Below are positions 36,492 through 45,410 of a DNA stretch of 64,000 nucleotides, in pieces (positions within the stretch are counted from its first letter, which is position 1; every line of letters starts with the position of its first letter). The translations under genes were made by a program, and so were the position numbers. A model generated the notes under the pieces. It saw only the letters and a program-made list of their open reading frames with translations, ran no database searches and was not told the DNA's origin. The DNA comes from CAVRCA01 sp963719345 (GTDB lineage: Bacteria; Pseudomonadota; Alphaproteobacteria; Acetobacterales; Acetobacteraceae): assembly GCA_963719345.1 (NCBI GenBank), contig CAVRCA010000001.1, forward strand, positions 1,519,439 through 1,583,438, written 5' to 3'.

Positions 36492-36577
36492 CCTAACCTC
36501 CATACCACGACGGGCGCGCCAGGGCCCCTGCCCCGCGCGCCCGGTCATGTTCCGGCCCGTATCGGCCGGCGTCACTG

Positions 36578-36593
36578 CCTCACATGCGTGAGG
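36578..36593. promoter_or_regulatory. Inverted repeat upstream of EF-G
   Basis: CCTCAC-ATGC-GTGAGG, 6-bp perfect arms, about 87-102 bp upstream of the fusA GTG start. On the minus strand TTGCAA lies just upstream. It could be an operator or a 5'UTR hairpin; no regulator is identifiable. Confidence 0.3.
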
Positions 36594-36689
36594 ATGCCCT
36601 GTTTTGCAAGCGGCGAATGCGGCGCCGAATGGCCGCTTGCGCTCACCCTTTGTCACAGTCGGCAACGAAGGGCCACGCTAGCCTGAGGC

Positions 36690-37759
36690 ATGGACCTGCG
36701 CACCGCCCACGGCCTCGTCCGCTTCGGTCTCGGCCGCCGAGGGACCGAGCCGGTGCCCGGGGATCCGGCGGGCTGGCTGGCGGCGCAACTCGTCGGGCCG
36801 GACCCGGCCGCATCGAACCGGCCCCCAGCACGGCGATGGGGCTTGCCGCGATCCGGCAAGACCGGGCCAACAAGCCCGCCCGCGGACAGTCCCGCTCGCG
36901 CGAGGTTTACCGGACGGACGCCGAGATGCAGCTGACTGCCGCCCTGACGGCGACGGCGCCGTTCCGCCAGCGCTTGGTGTGGTTCTGGACCAATCATTTC
37001 ACGGTCAGCTTGCGGCGTCCGGTTTGTGCCCCGCTCATCGGCGCCTTCATCGAGGAGGCGATCCGGCGCATTCGTGAACGGACGCTTCGGCGACATGCTG
37101 GTCGCCGTCATGCGCCATCCGGCGATGCTGCTCTACCTCGACAACGCGCAATCGGTCGGGCCGGACAGCGCCGCGGGACAGCGGAGCGGCCGCGGGCTGA
37201 ACGAGAACCTGGCCCGCGAATGCCTCGAGCTGCATACCGTCACGCCGGCGGCCGGCTACACCCAGGCGGACGTGACGAGCTTCGCCCGCCTCCTCACCGG
37301 CTGGTCGGTCGACCTGAAGGAAGATCCGCCGGGCTTTCGCTTCCGCCCGCGGGCACACGAGCCGGGCGAGCAGACGACCCGCCGCTCCGGCAGCTCGATG
37401 CGGGACTGGTGGCACTCAGGGAAGCGCTCGGGGATGCCTGGCGAGAGACGGCGGTTCTCGTGGCGACCGAGTTCGGCCGAACCGTGCGGGTGAACGGCAC
37501 CCAGGGCACCGACCACGGCACCGCCGGGGTTGCCTTCGTGCTGGGCGGGACGGTCGCGGGTGGGCGGGTCCAGGCCGACTGGCCCGGGCTCGCCGACGAC
37601 AAGCTGCTCGACGGGCGGGACCTGCAACCGACGGCCGACCTTCGCGCCATCACCAAGGGATTGCTCGCCGCGCATCTCGGGCTCGGGACGTCGGCCCTCG
37701 CTCGCATCTTTCCGGGCAGCGACGCGGTTCCACCCACACGCGGTCTGCTCCGCGTCTGA
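36690..37759 (+). pseudogene. DUF1800-DUF1501 remnant joined by an internal deletion
   Basis: The first 690 nt encode the N-terminal third of a DUF1800 protein (RFGLGRRG, LVWFWTNHFTVS, GRFGDMLVAVMRHPAMLLYLDN, GLNENLARECLELHT, FARLLTGWS), with frame changes near 36805 and 37068. From about 37380 the sequence becomes the C-terminus of a DUF1501 protein (LDAGLVALREALGDAW, VLVATEFGRTVRVNGTQGTDHG, GRDLQPTADLRA). DUF1800 and DUF1501 genes normally sit side by side. Here the rest of DUF1800 and the N-terminal two-thirds of DUF1501 are missing, and the two parts are out of frame. Either a genuine deletion of roughly 1.5-2 kb or an assembly collapse explains this. The product cannot be functional. Confidence 0.8.
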
Positions 37760-37800
37760 GCCGCTTTACCTGCCCCGCGAGCGCTCGCTACGTTCGCGCC

Positions 37801-38794
37801 ATGTATGATCCGCGACAGGTCACGCGCCCGAACGTCGCCACGCGCGCCGGTCGCCTGGTTCCTCCCGGCTCCATCTTCACAGCGGCCGAGATCGCGGAGC
37901 TGGGGCGGCGTTCCAACCTGCACGGTGCTGGACTGGTGCTGCACGCCTGGGGTTCGATTGGCCTCGCGATGGCGCTCTGCACGGTTTGGCCGAACCCGCT
38001 CACCATCGCCGCTGCCGTCCTGGTGATCGGCGGCCGGCAGCTTGGCCTCGCCATCCTGATGCACGACGCGGCGCACCGGATGCTGTTCGCCGACCGCAGG
38101 CTGAACGATTTTGCCGGCGCATGGCTGTGCGGTTGTCCGGTGATCGCCGACCTTGCCGTGTACCGACCCTATCATCTGACCCATCACCGGCTCGTGCAGT
38201 CGGCGGACGATCCGGACCTCGTGCTCTCGGCGCGCTTTCCCCACCTCGGGCACGAGCCTGCGCCGCAAGATCCTCCGCGATCTGACCGGGCGGACGGCGC
38301 TGCGCCAGCGAACCGATCTCGTGCGCGCGGCTCTCGGGCCTCCGGCGCACCCGATCGCGACGCGGCTGCGACACGCCTGGTCGACGCTGAAAGGGCCGCT
38401 GTTCGCCAATGCCGTGCTCATGCTCGTGACCACGGCGCTTGGCCCCTGGTGGCTGTATCCTGCGCTGTGGTTGCTGCCGCTGGCGACCGTGTACCAGCTT
38501 GCGAGCCGGGTGCGGAACATCGCCGAACACGCGGTGGTCGCGGACAATGACGACCCGTTCCGCAACGCCCGCACCACCTATGCGAGCCGGCTCGAACGGC
38601 TGGTGTTCGCGCCGTACTACGTGAACTACCACCTCGAGCATCATCTCGCGATGTTCATTCCTTGCTACCGTCTGCCCCAGGCGCACCGGTTGCTGCTGGC
38701 CAAGGGCTACGGCCCGCGTATGGAGATCGCATCCGGCGGTTACCGAGCGGTGCTTGCGGCCGCAACCAAACGGCGGGCTGCGTTGGCCGCCTAA
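37801..38794 (+). CDS. Membrane fatty acid desaturase family protein (one frameshift)
   Basis: A di-iron membrane desaturase/hydroxylase of about 330 residues. The three histidine boxes are HDAAH (ILMHDAAHRMLF), HLTHHR (YRPYHLTHHRLVQ) and HLEHH (NYHLEHHLAMF); an additional RNIAEHAVV matches the family. Hydrophobic helices surround them. The frame shifts near 38245 in a CCCCC run; removing one C joins the halves. It would insert a double bond or hydroxyl into an acyl chain or related lipid at the inner membrane. Its TAA stop overlaps the stop of the convergent YeiH gene. Confidence 0.84.
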
Positions 38795-39852
38795 AGCTGC
38801 GCCGTCCAGGTCTGGATCAGCAGGCTGGCCAGGGCGACCACCGCCCAGGTGCCGAGCCCGAGGCCGAGCGGGCGGAAGCCGGCACCGGCGAACGCCCGCC
38901 AATGCCCCTGCAAGCCGACCGCCGCGAGCGCCACCACCATGACGAACCGGGCAAAAAGCTGGACCTGCGGCGCAGCGGTGCCGATCAGGCCCAGCGTGTT
39001 GATCAGCGAGGCGATCACGAACAGCGCAATGAACCACGGGATCGCCTGGCGGATGCGTGCGCCGAGGGTGCTGGCGCCGGTCGCTCGCGCTTCCGGGTCG
39101 AGCCACGGCATTGCCAGCCCGAAGCCGAGCACGAGCGGAATGATCAGCGTCGTGCGGGTCAGCTTGACGATGGTAGCGTAGGCGCCGGCCGCCGGGCTGT
39201 AGGCGAACCCCGCCGCCACCACCGCCGACGTGTCGTTCACCGCCGTGCCCGCCCATAGCCCGAACCCGTCATCGGATAGCCCGATGCCGTGGCCGATCGC
39301 CGGGAAGATGATCACCGCCAGCATGTTGAACAGGAACACGACGGAGACCGCGTAGGCGATCTCCTCCGTCTTGGCGCGGATCACCGGCGCGAGGGCGGCG
39401 ATGGCGGAGGCGCCGCATATCGTGGTGCCCATGCCGATCAGGCATCGCATCCGCCAATCGACGCCCATCCGCTTGCCCACCAGCAACGCGAACCCGAGCC
39501 CCGCCGTAATGGTGACGGCGAGCAGCCAAAGGGAAGAGAGACCGGTGCGCAGGACGTCGCCGAGATTGAGGGTGGCGCCCAACAGCACGATCCCGGTGCG
39601 CAGCGCGTAGCCGCTGATCTTGCTGATGCGCAGCCGGCTGTTCAGCGCCGCGCCGCCCACCGTGTTCGCCAAGGCGACCCCGATCAGGATCGCGATGATC
39701 GGCGGTCCGACGAGTGGCACGCGGACGCCGATGAACCACGCCACGACCGCGATCGCCAAGCTGAGCAGGAGACCGGGAATGTAGACGCCCGCGTCGGCGA
39801 TGCCCGACCGCTTCGTCGGGATGCCCGGGGAGCTTTGCGCGGTGTCCGCCAT
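38791..39852 (-). CDS. YeiH-family putative sulfate/anion exporter
   Basis: A 353-residue protein with about ten hydrophobic segments of the UPF0324/YeiH family. Signature segments are LRTGIVLLGATLNLGDVL, RMGVDWRMRCLIGMGTTICGASAIAALAPVIRAK and GLWAGTAVNDTSAVVAAGFAYS. Family members are proposed to export sulfate or related anions derived from sulfonate degradation, though the E. coli protein is not well characterised. No sulfonate genes are adjacent; the TauD-family gene is 18 kb away. Start ATG 39852. Confidence 0.88.
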   Translation of the reverse strand: MADTAQSSPGIPTKRSGIADAGVYIPGLLLSLAIAVVAWFIGVRVPLVGPPIIAILIGVALANTVGGAALNSRLRISKISGYALRTGIVLLGATLNLGDVLRTGLSSLWLLAVTITAGLGFALLVGKRMGVDWRMRCLIGMGTTICGASAIAALAPVIRAKTEEIAYAVSVVFLFNMLAVIIFPAIGHGIGLSDDGFGLWAGTAVNDTSAVVAAGFAYSPAAGAYATIVKLTRTTLIIPLVLGFGLAMPWLDPEARATGASTLGARIRQAIPWFIALFVIASLINTLGLIGTAAPQVQLFARFVMVVALAAVGLQGHWRAFAGAGFRPLGLGLGTWAVVALASLLIQTWTAQL

Positions 39853-39972
39853 CTTGGTCCCGTCCCTACGAATCGCCGGACGGCTGTAGCATCGCCCCTG
39901 AGTGCGGCCAAGGCGACCAGTCCCCCGCGCCTCGGGGTTCGCAGCGGAGGGCGGAAATGGCAAGGTGACCTC

Positions 39973-40899
39973 ATGCTGAGCCTGCCCGTCATCCTCGATT
40001 GCGACCCCGGCACGGACGACGCGCTGGCCCTGCTGCTCGCGTTCGGCGCCCCGGAGCTCGACGTGCGCGCCGTCACCGTCGCGGGCGGCAATGTCGGGCT
40101 GGAACGCACCCTGACGAACGCGCTGTCGCTCACGGCACTCGCCGGTCGGGAGATCCCGGTCCACGGGGGGGCTGAGCGGCCGCTGCTCGGTGCCTACAGC
40201 TTCGCCCCCGAGGTGCATGGCGATGACGGGCTCGGCGGGGTGCTGCTGCCGACGGGGCACGCGCCGGCCCCGGGCCTGGCGGCGGACGCGATCCGCACCA
40301 TCCTGCGGAACGCGACGGCGCCGGTGACGATCGTCGGCATCGCGCCGGCGACCAACATCGCACTCGCGCTGATGACCGAGCCCGCGCTGGCCGCAAGGAT
40401 CGGAGCAGATCGTGCTGATGACCGGCGCCTGGGGCGAGGGCAACACCACGCCCTCGGCCGAGTTCAACGCGTTGAACGACCCGGAGGCGCTGGCCGTCGT
40501 GCTCACCGCGGCCGGCCGGTGTGCATCGCCCCGCTCGACCTGACCGCGCAGGCGCTGGTGACTCCTTCCCGGGTGGCGGCGCTGCGGGCTCGCGGCGGCG
40601 GCCAGTGCCTGCGGGCGGCCTGCGACATCCTCGCCGCCGTCGCACCTTCGCAGCGCCTGGGCGGCGCCGGTTTCCCGCTGCACGATCCCTGCACCATCGC
40701 CTGGCTGATCCGTCCTGACCTGTTTTCGAGCCGCGAGTGTGCGGTCAGCGTGGATCTCGGCCCCGGCCCCAGCCGCGGGCGCACGGTGATCGACCGCTGG
40801 GGGCGCACCCGATCGCCGCCCAATGCGATGGTGCTGGAGACCTTGGACGCGGACGCCTTCTTCACCCTGCTGGGCGACCGCCTGGCGCGCTTGCCCTGA
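39973..40899 (+). CDS. Inosine/uridine-preferring nucleoside hydrolase (two compensating frameshifts)
   Basis: A protein of about 309 residues with the calcium-binding DCDPGTDDALALLLAF at its N-terminus, TVAGGNVGLERTLTNAL, and a C-terminal His in LHDPCTIAWLI. The middle block (QIVLMTGAWGEGNTTPSAEFN, DPEALAVVL) is read in the +1 frame between about 40402 and 40517, after which the original frame resumes. One extra G and one missing base explain this. The enzyme splits purine or pyrimidine ribonucleosides to base and ribose. The M20 peptidase gene follows 13 nt downstream. Confidence 0.86.
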   Translation: MLSLPVILDCDPGTDDALALLLAFGAPELDVRAVTVAGGNVGLERTLTNALSLTALAGREIPVHGGAERPLLGAYSFAPEVHGDDGLGGVLLPTGHAPAPGLAADAIRTILRNATAPVTIVGIAPATNIALALMTEPALAARIGADRADDRRLGRGQHHALGRVQRVERPGGAGRRAHRGRPVCIAPLDLTAQALVTPSRVAALRARGGGQCLRAACDILAAVAPSQRLGGAGFPLHDPCTIAWLIRPDLFSSRECAVSVDLGPGPSRGRTVIDRWGRTRSPPNAMVLETLDADAFFTLLGDRLARLP

Positions 40900-40912
40900 G
40901 GGAATGGCCAAA

Positions 40913-42044
40913 ATGGACCTCAACGCCCTGCCCTTCGATGCCGACGCCATGCTCGAGGGGCTGCGGCCGTGGGTGGAGTGCGAAAGCCCGACCTGGGACG
41001 CCGCGACGGTCAACCGGATGATGGACATCGCCTCACGCGACCTCGCCATCGCCGGCGCGCGGGTCGAGCGGATCGCCGGGCGCATGGGGTTCGGCGACTG
41101 CGTGCGCGCCACGTTTCCCCACTCCAACCCGGCCGAGCCGGGCATCCTGGTGATGGGCCACCTCGACACGGTGCATCCGGTGGGAACGCTGAAAAACCTG
41201 CCCTGGCGGCGCGAGGGCGGGCGCTGCTGGGGTCCGGGCATCTACGACATGAAGGGTGGCAATTTCCTCGCCCTCGAAGCCCTCCGGGTGTTGCGCCGCG
41301 TTGGCGAGGCGACGCGTGCTGCCGGTGACGGTGCTGCTGACCAGCGACGAGGAGGTGGGCAGCCCGAGCACGCGCGACCTGATCGAAGCCGAGGCCGCCC
41401 GGCACCGTTACGTGCTGGTGCCCGAGCCGGCGCGGCCTGACGGCGGCGTCGTCACCGGCCGCTACGCGATCGCCCGCTTCAACCTCGAAGCCACCGGCCG
41501 GCCAAGCCATGCGGGGGCGCGGCTGGCCGAGGGCCGCTCGGCAATCCGCGAGATGGCCCGCCAGATCATCGCGATCGAGGACATGACCAGCGAGGACTGC
41601 ACCTTCAGCGTCGGCGTGATCCATGGCGGCCAATGGGTGAACTGCGTCGCCACCACCTGCACCGGCGAGGCGCTGAGCATGGCCAAGCGGCAGCAGGACC
41701 TCGACGAAGGGGTGGCGCGGATGCTGGCGCTGTCGGCCTCCTCCAACGACGTGCAGTTCCGTGTCACGCGCGGCGTCACCCGCCCGGTGTGGGAGCCGGA
41801 CGGGCGGACGATGGCGCTGTACGACGTCGCGCGCACCCTGGCCCGCTCGGTCGGCTTCGACATCCCGCACCAGAGCTCCGGCGGCGGCTCCGACGGCAAT
41901 TTCACCGGTGCCATGGGCATCCCGACATTGGACGGGCTGGGGGTACAGGGCGCCGGTGGACACACACTCGACGAGCACATCGTGGTCGACAGCCTCGCCC
42001 AGCGCGGCCGGTTGATGGCGGGATTGCTGGCGACCCTGACCTGA
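40913..42044 (+). CDS. M20-family metallopeptidase (glutamate carboxypeptidase-like, one frameshift)
   Basis: A dinuclear-zinc peptidase of about 376 residues. Ligands and catalytic residues can be followed through MGHLDTVHPVG (His, catalytic Asp), GIYDMKGG (bridging Asp), TSDEEVGSP (catalytic Glu and ligand), LVPEPAR (Glu) and GGHTLDEHIV (final His). The dimerisation domain contains GRPSHAGARLAEGRSAI. The frame changes near 41317, where removing one G gives continuous reading. I prefer ATG 40913 since GAGGGA is 9 nt upstream; ATG 40904 touches the Shine-Dalgarno. It hydrolyses an N-acyl or peptide bond of an unknown substrate. Confidence 0.87.
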
Positions 42045-42054
42045 CGGCAAGGCC

Positions 42055-42729
42055 ATGGGGGTCGTCTGGAGGCTGATCGACGGCCGTCGCCGGCTGTTGG
42101 CGGGGATGCTGTGCGGCGCGCTGAGCTACCTCGTGCTGCCCACCGTCATCCCGCCGGGCGCATTGGCTGCCAACAGCCGCGCCGTCCTGGCGTGGGACAC
42201 CGGAGTTCTGGCTTTTCTCGTGCTGGTCGCGCTCCTGTTCACCCGCGAACGCGCCTCGCGCATGCGCGTCGATGCCGAGCGGCAGCAATATGGCGAGTGG
42301 ACGATCTTCGTCCTCACGCTGGCGGCCGTGGTGTTCAGTTTCGTGGCGCTGTTCGGCGAATTTGCCGACACCAAGGACCTCCAAGGGCCCGCCAAGGCGC
42401 TCCACGTCGGCCTCGTCGGGGTGACGTTGCTGCTGTCGTGGCTGATGACGCACACCACGTTCGCATTCCGCTACGCGCACGAATTCTACCAGATTTCGTC
42501 CGGCCGTTCCGACGTCGATGGCGGCTTGGATTTCCCCGGCGGGGAGCCGCCCGACTATCTCGACTTCATGTATTTCGCCTTGGTGCTCGGCATGACGTTC
42601 CAGGTATCCGACGTGCAGATCACCTCCCGCAAGCTGCGTCGCCTGGCGACGGTCCACGGGGTGCTGAGCTTCCTGTTCAGCACGATCATCGTGGCGCTCA
42701 GCGTGAACATCGCGGCGGGGCTGGTTTAG
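42055..42729 (+). CDS. DUF1345 membrane protein
   Basis: A 224-residue protein with five or six hydrophobic segments, GDxxDY-like family motif (GEPPDYLDFMYFALVLGMTFQVSDVQITSRKLRR) and the N-terminal RRRLLAGMLCGALSYLVL. These mark the DUF1345 family of unknown function. It follows the M20 peptidase by 10 nt and is probably co-transcribed. No catalytic residues are recognisable. Confidence 0.87.
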   Translation: MGVVWRLIDGRRRLLAGMLCGALSYLVLPTVIPPGALAANSRAVLAWDTGVLAFLVLVALLFTRERASRMRVDAERQQYGEWTIFVLTLAAVVFSFVALFGEFADTKDLQGPAKALHVGLVGVTLLLSWLMTHTTFAFRYAHEFYQISSGRSDVDGGLDFPGGEPPDYLDFMYFALVLGMTFQVSDVQITSRKLRRLATVHGVLSFLFSTIIVALSVNIAAGLV

Positions 42730-42744
42730 ACGGTCGCGGCCTCG

Positions 42745-42978
42745 TCACCGCTCGGCGACGGTGGCGAGACAGTTCACCCGTCCAGCCAGCAGGCAATCCT
42801 CAAGGACGGCCTTGGCGTGCAACTGATGGACCAGGAAAAGCCCGACCACCACCAGGAACAGCGCGATCGCCAAGCCGCCGAGACTCGCCGTCTGGCGGTC
42901 GGCCGCCCTGTGGTCTTCTTCGACTTCATCGAACCAGGACCGTGTCTGGCGCATGGCGCTTGCCTCGCTGCGGGGCAT
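42745..42978 (-). CDS. Small single-pass membrane protein, unknown function
   Basis: A 77-residue protein with an acidic N-terminal half (MPRSEASAMRQTRSWFDEVEEDH), one membrane segment (LGGLAIALFLVVVGLFLV, about residues 34-51) and a short tail with two Cys (EDCLLAGRVNC). I recognise no family. The start ATG 42978 has a strong AGGGGAA about 4-5 nt upstream, which supports real translation. It is convergent with DUF1345 and lies 112 nt from the divergent AlkA-type glycosylase gene. Confidence 0.65.
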   Translation of the reverse strand: MPRSEASAMRQTRSWFDEVEEDHRAADRQTASLGGLAIALFLVVVGLFLVHQLHAKAVLEDCLLAGRVNCLATVAER

Positions 42979-43090
42979 TGTTCCCCTTTGCCGTTGCAAC
43001 CTCCCGGATGCCGCAATGTAGCGCAGCTCGCTCCGGCAGCGGAAGCGGTCTGGTTGCCGAGCCTCGCGCGGCAGCGATACACCTGCGGCC

Positions 43091-43729
43091 ATGTCGCTTC
43101 GCGCCATGCGCTACCTCGCATCGGACCCGACCTTCGCCGCTCTCATCCCGCGCATCGGCCGGCCGCGCATGGTCGTCGAGCGCGACCGTTCGCCCTACGA
43201 GGCGCTGGTGCGCGCGATCGCACATCAGCAGCTGCACGGCAACGCGGCGCGCGCGATCCTCGGGCGGTTCGCCGCCCTCTACCCCGGCCACGCCTTCCCA
43301 ACCCCTCAGATGGTGCTCGCGACCGAGGAGGAGGCGTTGCGCGCTTGCGGCTTCTCGCTCGCCAAGATCGCCTCGATCCGCGACATCGCGGCCCACGCGC
43401 TCGACGGCACGGTGCCGACCCGCCGCGCCGCCGCCCGGTTGTCCGACGACGTCCTCATCGAGCGGCTGGTCGCGATCCGCGGCGTCGGCCGCTGGACGGT
43501 CGAGATGATGCTGATGTGGACCCTCGGCCGACCCGATATTCTTCCGGTCGACGATTTCGGCGTACGCGAGGGGTACCGCGTGGTCCACGGGCTGCCGGTG
43601 CAGCCCAAGCCGCGCGCGCTCGCCCTGATCGGCGAGCCTTGGGCGCCGTGGCGCAGCACCGCCGCCTGGTATCTCTGGCGCGCGGCGGACGTGGCGAAGC
43701 AGGCCGCCGAGCCGGCCAGCCGGGCCTAG
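43091..43729 (+). CDS. DNA-3-methyladenine glycosylase II-like (AlkA family)
   Basis: A 212-residue HhH-GPD base-excision repair enzyme. The helix-hairpin-helix-GPD unit is LVAIRGVGRWTVEMMLMWTLGRPDILPVDDFGVREG (about residues 122-160), with the catalytic Asp in VDDFG. The N-terminal half includes ALVRAIAHQQLHGNAARAI. The AlkA N-terminal beta domain is lacking, as in the shorter Mag/AlkA-like forms. It removes alkylated purines from DNA. Start ATG 43091; ATG 43106 is a possible alternative. Its stop interleaves with that of the convergent hydrolase in a CTAG. Confidence 0.9.
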   Translation: MSLRAMRYLASDPTFAALIPRIGRPRMVVERDRSPYEALVRAIAHQQLHGNAARAILGRFAALYPGHAFPTPQMVLATEEEALRACGFSLAKIASIRDIAAHALDGTVPTRRAAARLSDDVLIERLVAIRGVGRWTVEMMLMWTLGRPDILPVDDFGVREGYRVVHGLPVQPKPRALALIGEPWAPWRSTAAWYLWRAADVAKQAAEPASRA

Positions 43730-44488
43730 TCCCTAGCGAAAAACCCCTCCACCACCGAGGCGAACCCGTCCGGGTTGTCGGCGTGCAGCCAGTGACCGGC
43801 ATCCTTGAGGGCGATGAAGCGGGCGGCCGGAAACAGCGCCCGGATGACCGGACGGTGTTCGGGCCGCACGTAGTCGGAGCGCGCACCGGTGAGGAACAGC
43901 GCGGGTTTTTCGTACACCGCACCCGACGGCGTCTCCCATCCTTCGATGGTGGGCAGCGAAGCGGCGATCTCGGCCAGGCCGATGCGCCATTCGGGTTGCG
44001 GTCCGAACCGGAGATTCTGCAGCAGGAAGGCGCGCAAACCCTTGTCCGGGACGGCGGCGGTCAACCGGGCGTCGGCCGCCTCGCGCGTGAGGCCTGAGCA
44101 GCGGGATGGCCAGCATCGCCTCCGCCATCGTGCGGAAATGCGGCTGGTAGGAGACGGGCGCGATGTCGGCGACCACAAGCCGCGCGACCGCGTCGGGGCG
44201 CTCCAGCGCCATGTGCATCGCCACCTTGCCGCCCATGGAGTGCCCCATCAGGAGGACGGGGAGAGCGCGATGCGCGGCAAGCGTCTCGAACACGTCGGCC
44301 GCCATCGCGCCGTAGTCCATCCCGGCCGCGTGCGGGCTGGCGCCGTGATTACGCAGGTCGAGTGCCAGGGTGCGGAAGCGGGATGCGAGGCGGCGCTGGA
44401 TCGTGCCGAGGTTGCGCGCCGCCCCGAACAGCCCGTGCAGCAGCGCCAGCGGCTTCCCCTCCCCCGCCTCGACCGCCTGCAGGATCAT
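43726..44488 (-). CDS. Alpha/beta hydrolase (esterase YbfF-like, one frameshift)
   Basis: A hydrolase of about 253 residues. The first part carries LLHGLFGAARNLGTIQRRL, LDLRNHGASPH and the nucleophile elbow LLMGHSMGGKVAMHMAL (Ser), as in YbfF-type esterases. After a one-base insertion near 44100 the second frame gives LTREAADARL, NLRFGP and the catalytic His region LKDAGHWLHADNPDGF. It likely cleaves an acyl ester or thioester. The ATG overlaps the end of the upstream EamA gene, making a minus-strand run QOR-EamA-hydrolase. Confidence 0.85.
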
Positions 44489-45410
44489 GCGCGGCGCGAC
44501 GCGCCGGCCAGGCTGCCGCGCCGACCCCGCCCACGATGAGCCCGGTGCCGATGACGAGGTCGGGCGTGATCGGCTCGCCCAGGATAAGGTTCGACAGGAT
44601 CAGCCCGGTCGCCGGAGTGGCGAGAAACCCGACCGAGGACACCACCGTCGGCAGCCGTGCGGCAGCCAGCATGATGCAGAGCGTACCGAACGGTCCGGCG
44701 ACCAATCCGACATAGAGCAGCGCCGCCCAGGCCGCCGGGTCCGGCCCGAGGCCGCCGTCGGGCTCGCGCCACAGCACGACCGGCAGCATGAGCAGGGTCG
44801 CCAGGGTGAAGCACCAGGGCAGCAGCACGAGCATGGGTCGGCGAGGCGGGAACCGACGCACCACGACAAGTGCCACCGCGAAGGAGAAGGCGGCGCCCAG
44901 CAGGAAGGCGTGCCCGATGAGTACGGCGGGTTGCGACCAGTCGATCGCCCACGGTCCGGTCAGCACCGCGACGCCGGCCAGCCCGAGCGCCGCCGCCACC
45001 CATCGCCGCGGCGGGATGGTTTCACCCAGAACGACCAGCGAGAGCGGCACGACGAACATCGTCGTCGTGTTGGCGAGCACCGCAGTACGACCGGCCGGCA
45101 CCCAGGCGACCGCGAGATGCGCGAACAGGATAAACGCTGCGAGCTGTAGCAGACCGACGGCCAGGACCGTCGGCAGGTCCGCCCGGCCCGGCCTAGCGAC
45201 GCGCCTGGTGGCGGCAAGCACTGCCCAGGCCACGAGGGCGGAGAACCCGACCCGCCCCTCGGCGAACCACAACGGCGAGGTACCCCGCATCAATGCGAAT
45301 TTCGCGAGTGGCCAAGTCGTGCTGAGCAGCACGACGGACGACGCGAGCTGCGCCACGCCCGCCAGCGGCAGCGGGCCGACCTCGCCGGCGGTGAGCGGCG
45401 CGTCGCTCAA
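44485..45410 (-). CDS. EamA/DMT-family transporter (frame disturbed at 3' end)
   Basis: A protein of about 308 residues with ten hydrophobic helices and internal duplication, including AVAWVPAGRTAVLANTTTMFVVPLSLVVLGETIPPRRWVAAALGLAGVAVL and LATPATGLILSNLILGEPITPDLVIGTGLIVGG. This is the EamA drug/metabolite exporter layout. Translation probably starts at TTG 45410, overlapping the upstream TGA as TTGA. In the given sequence the main frame runs on to 44349, through the next gene. A one-base loss near 44500 would instead give an end ...AGASRRA with a TGA overlapping the hydrolase ATG, which I think is correct. Confidence 0.82.

Noticed and set aside
38791..41241. 816-codon minus-strand frame extending upstream of YeiH
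   Set aside because: Only codons from ATG 39852 match YeiH. The upstream part is antisense to the nucleoside hydrolase and M20 genes.
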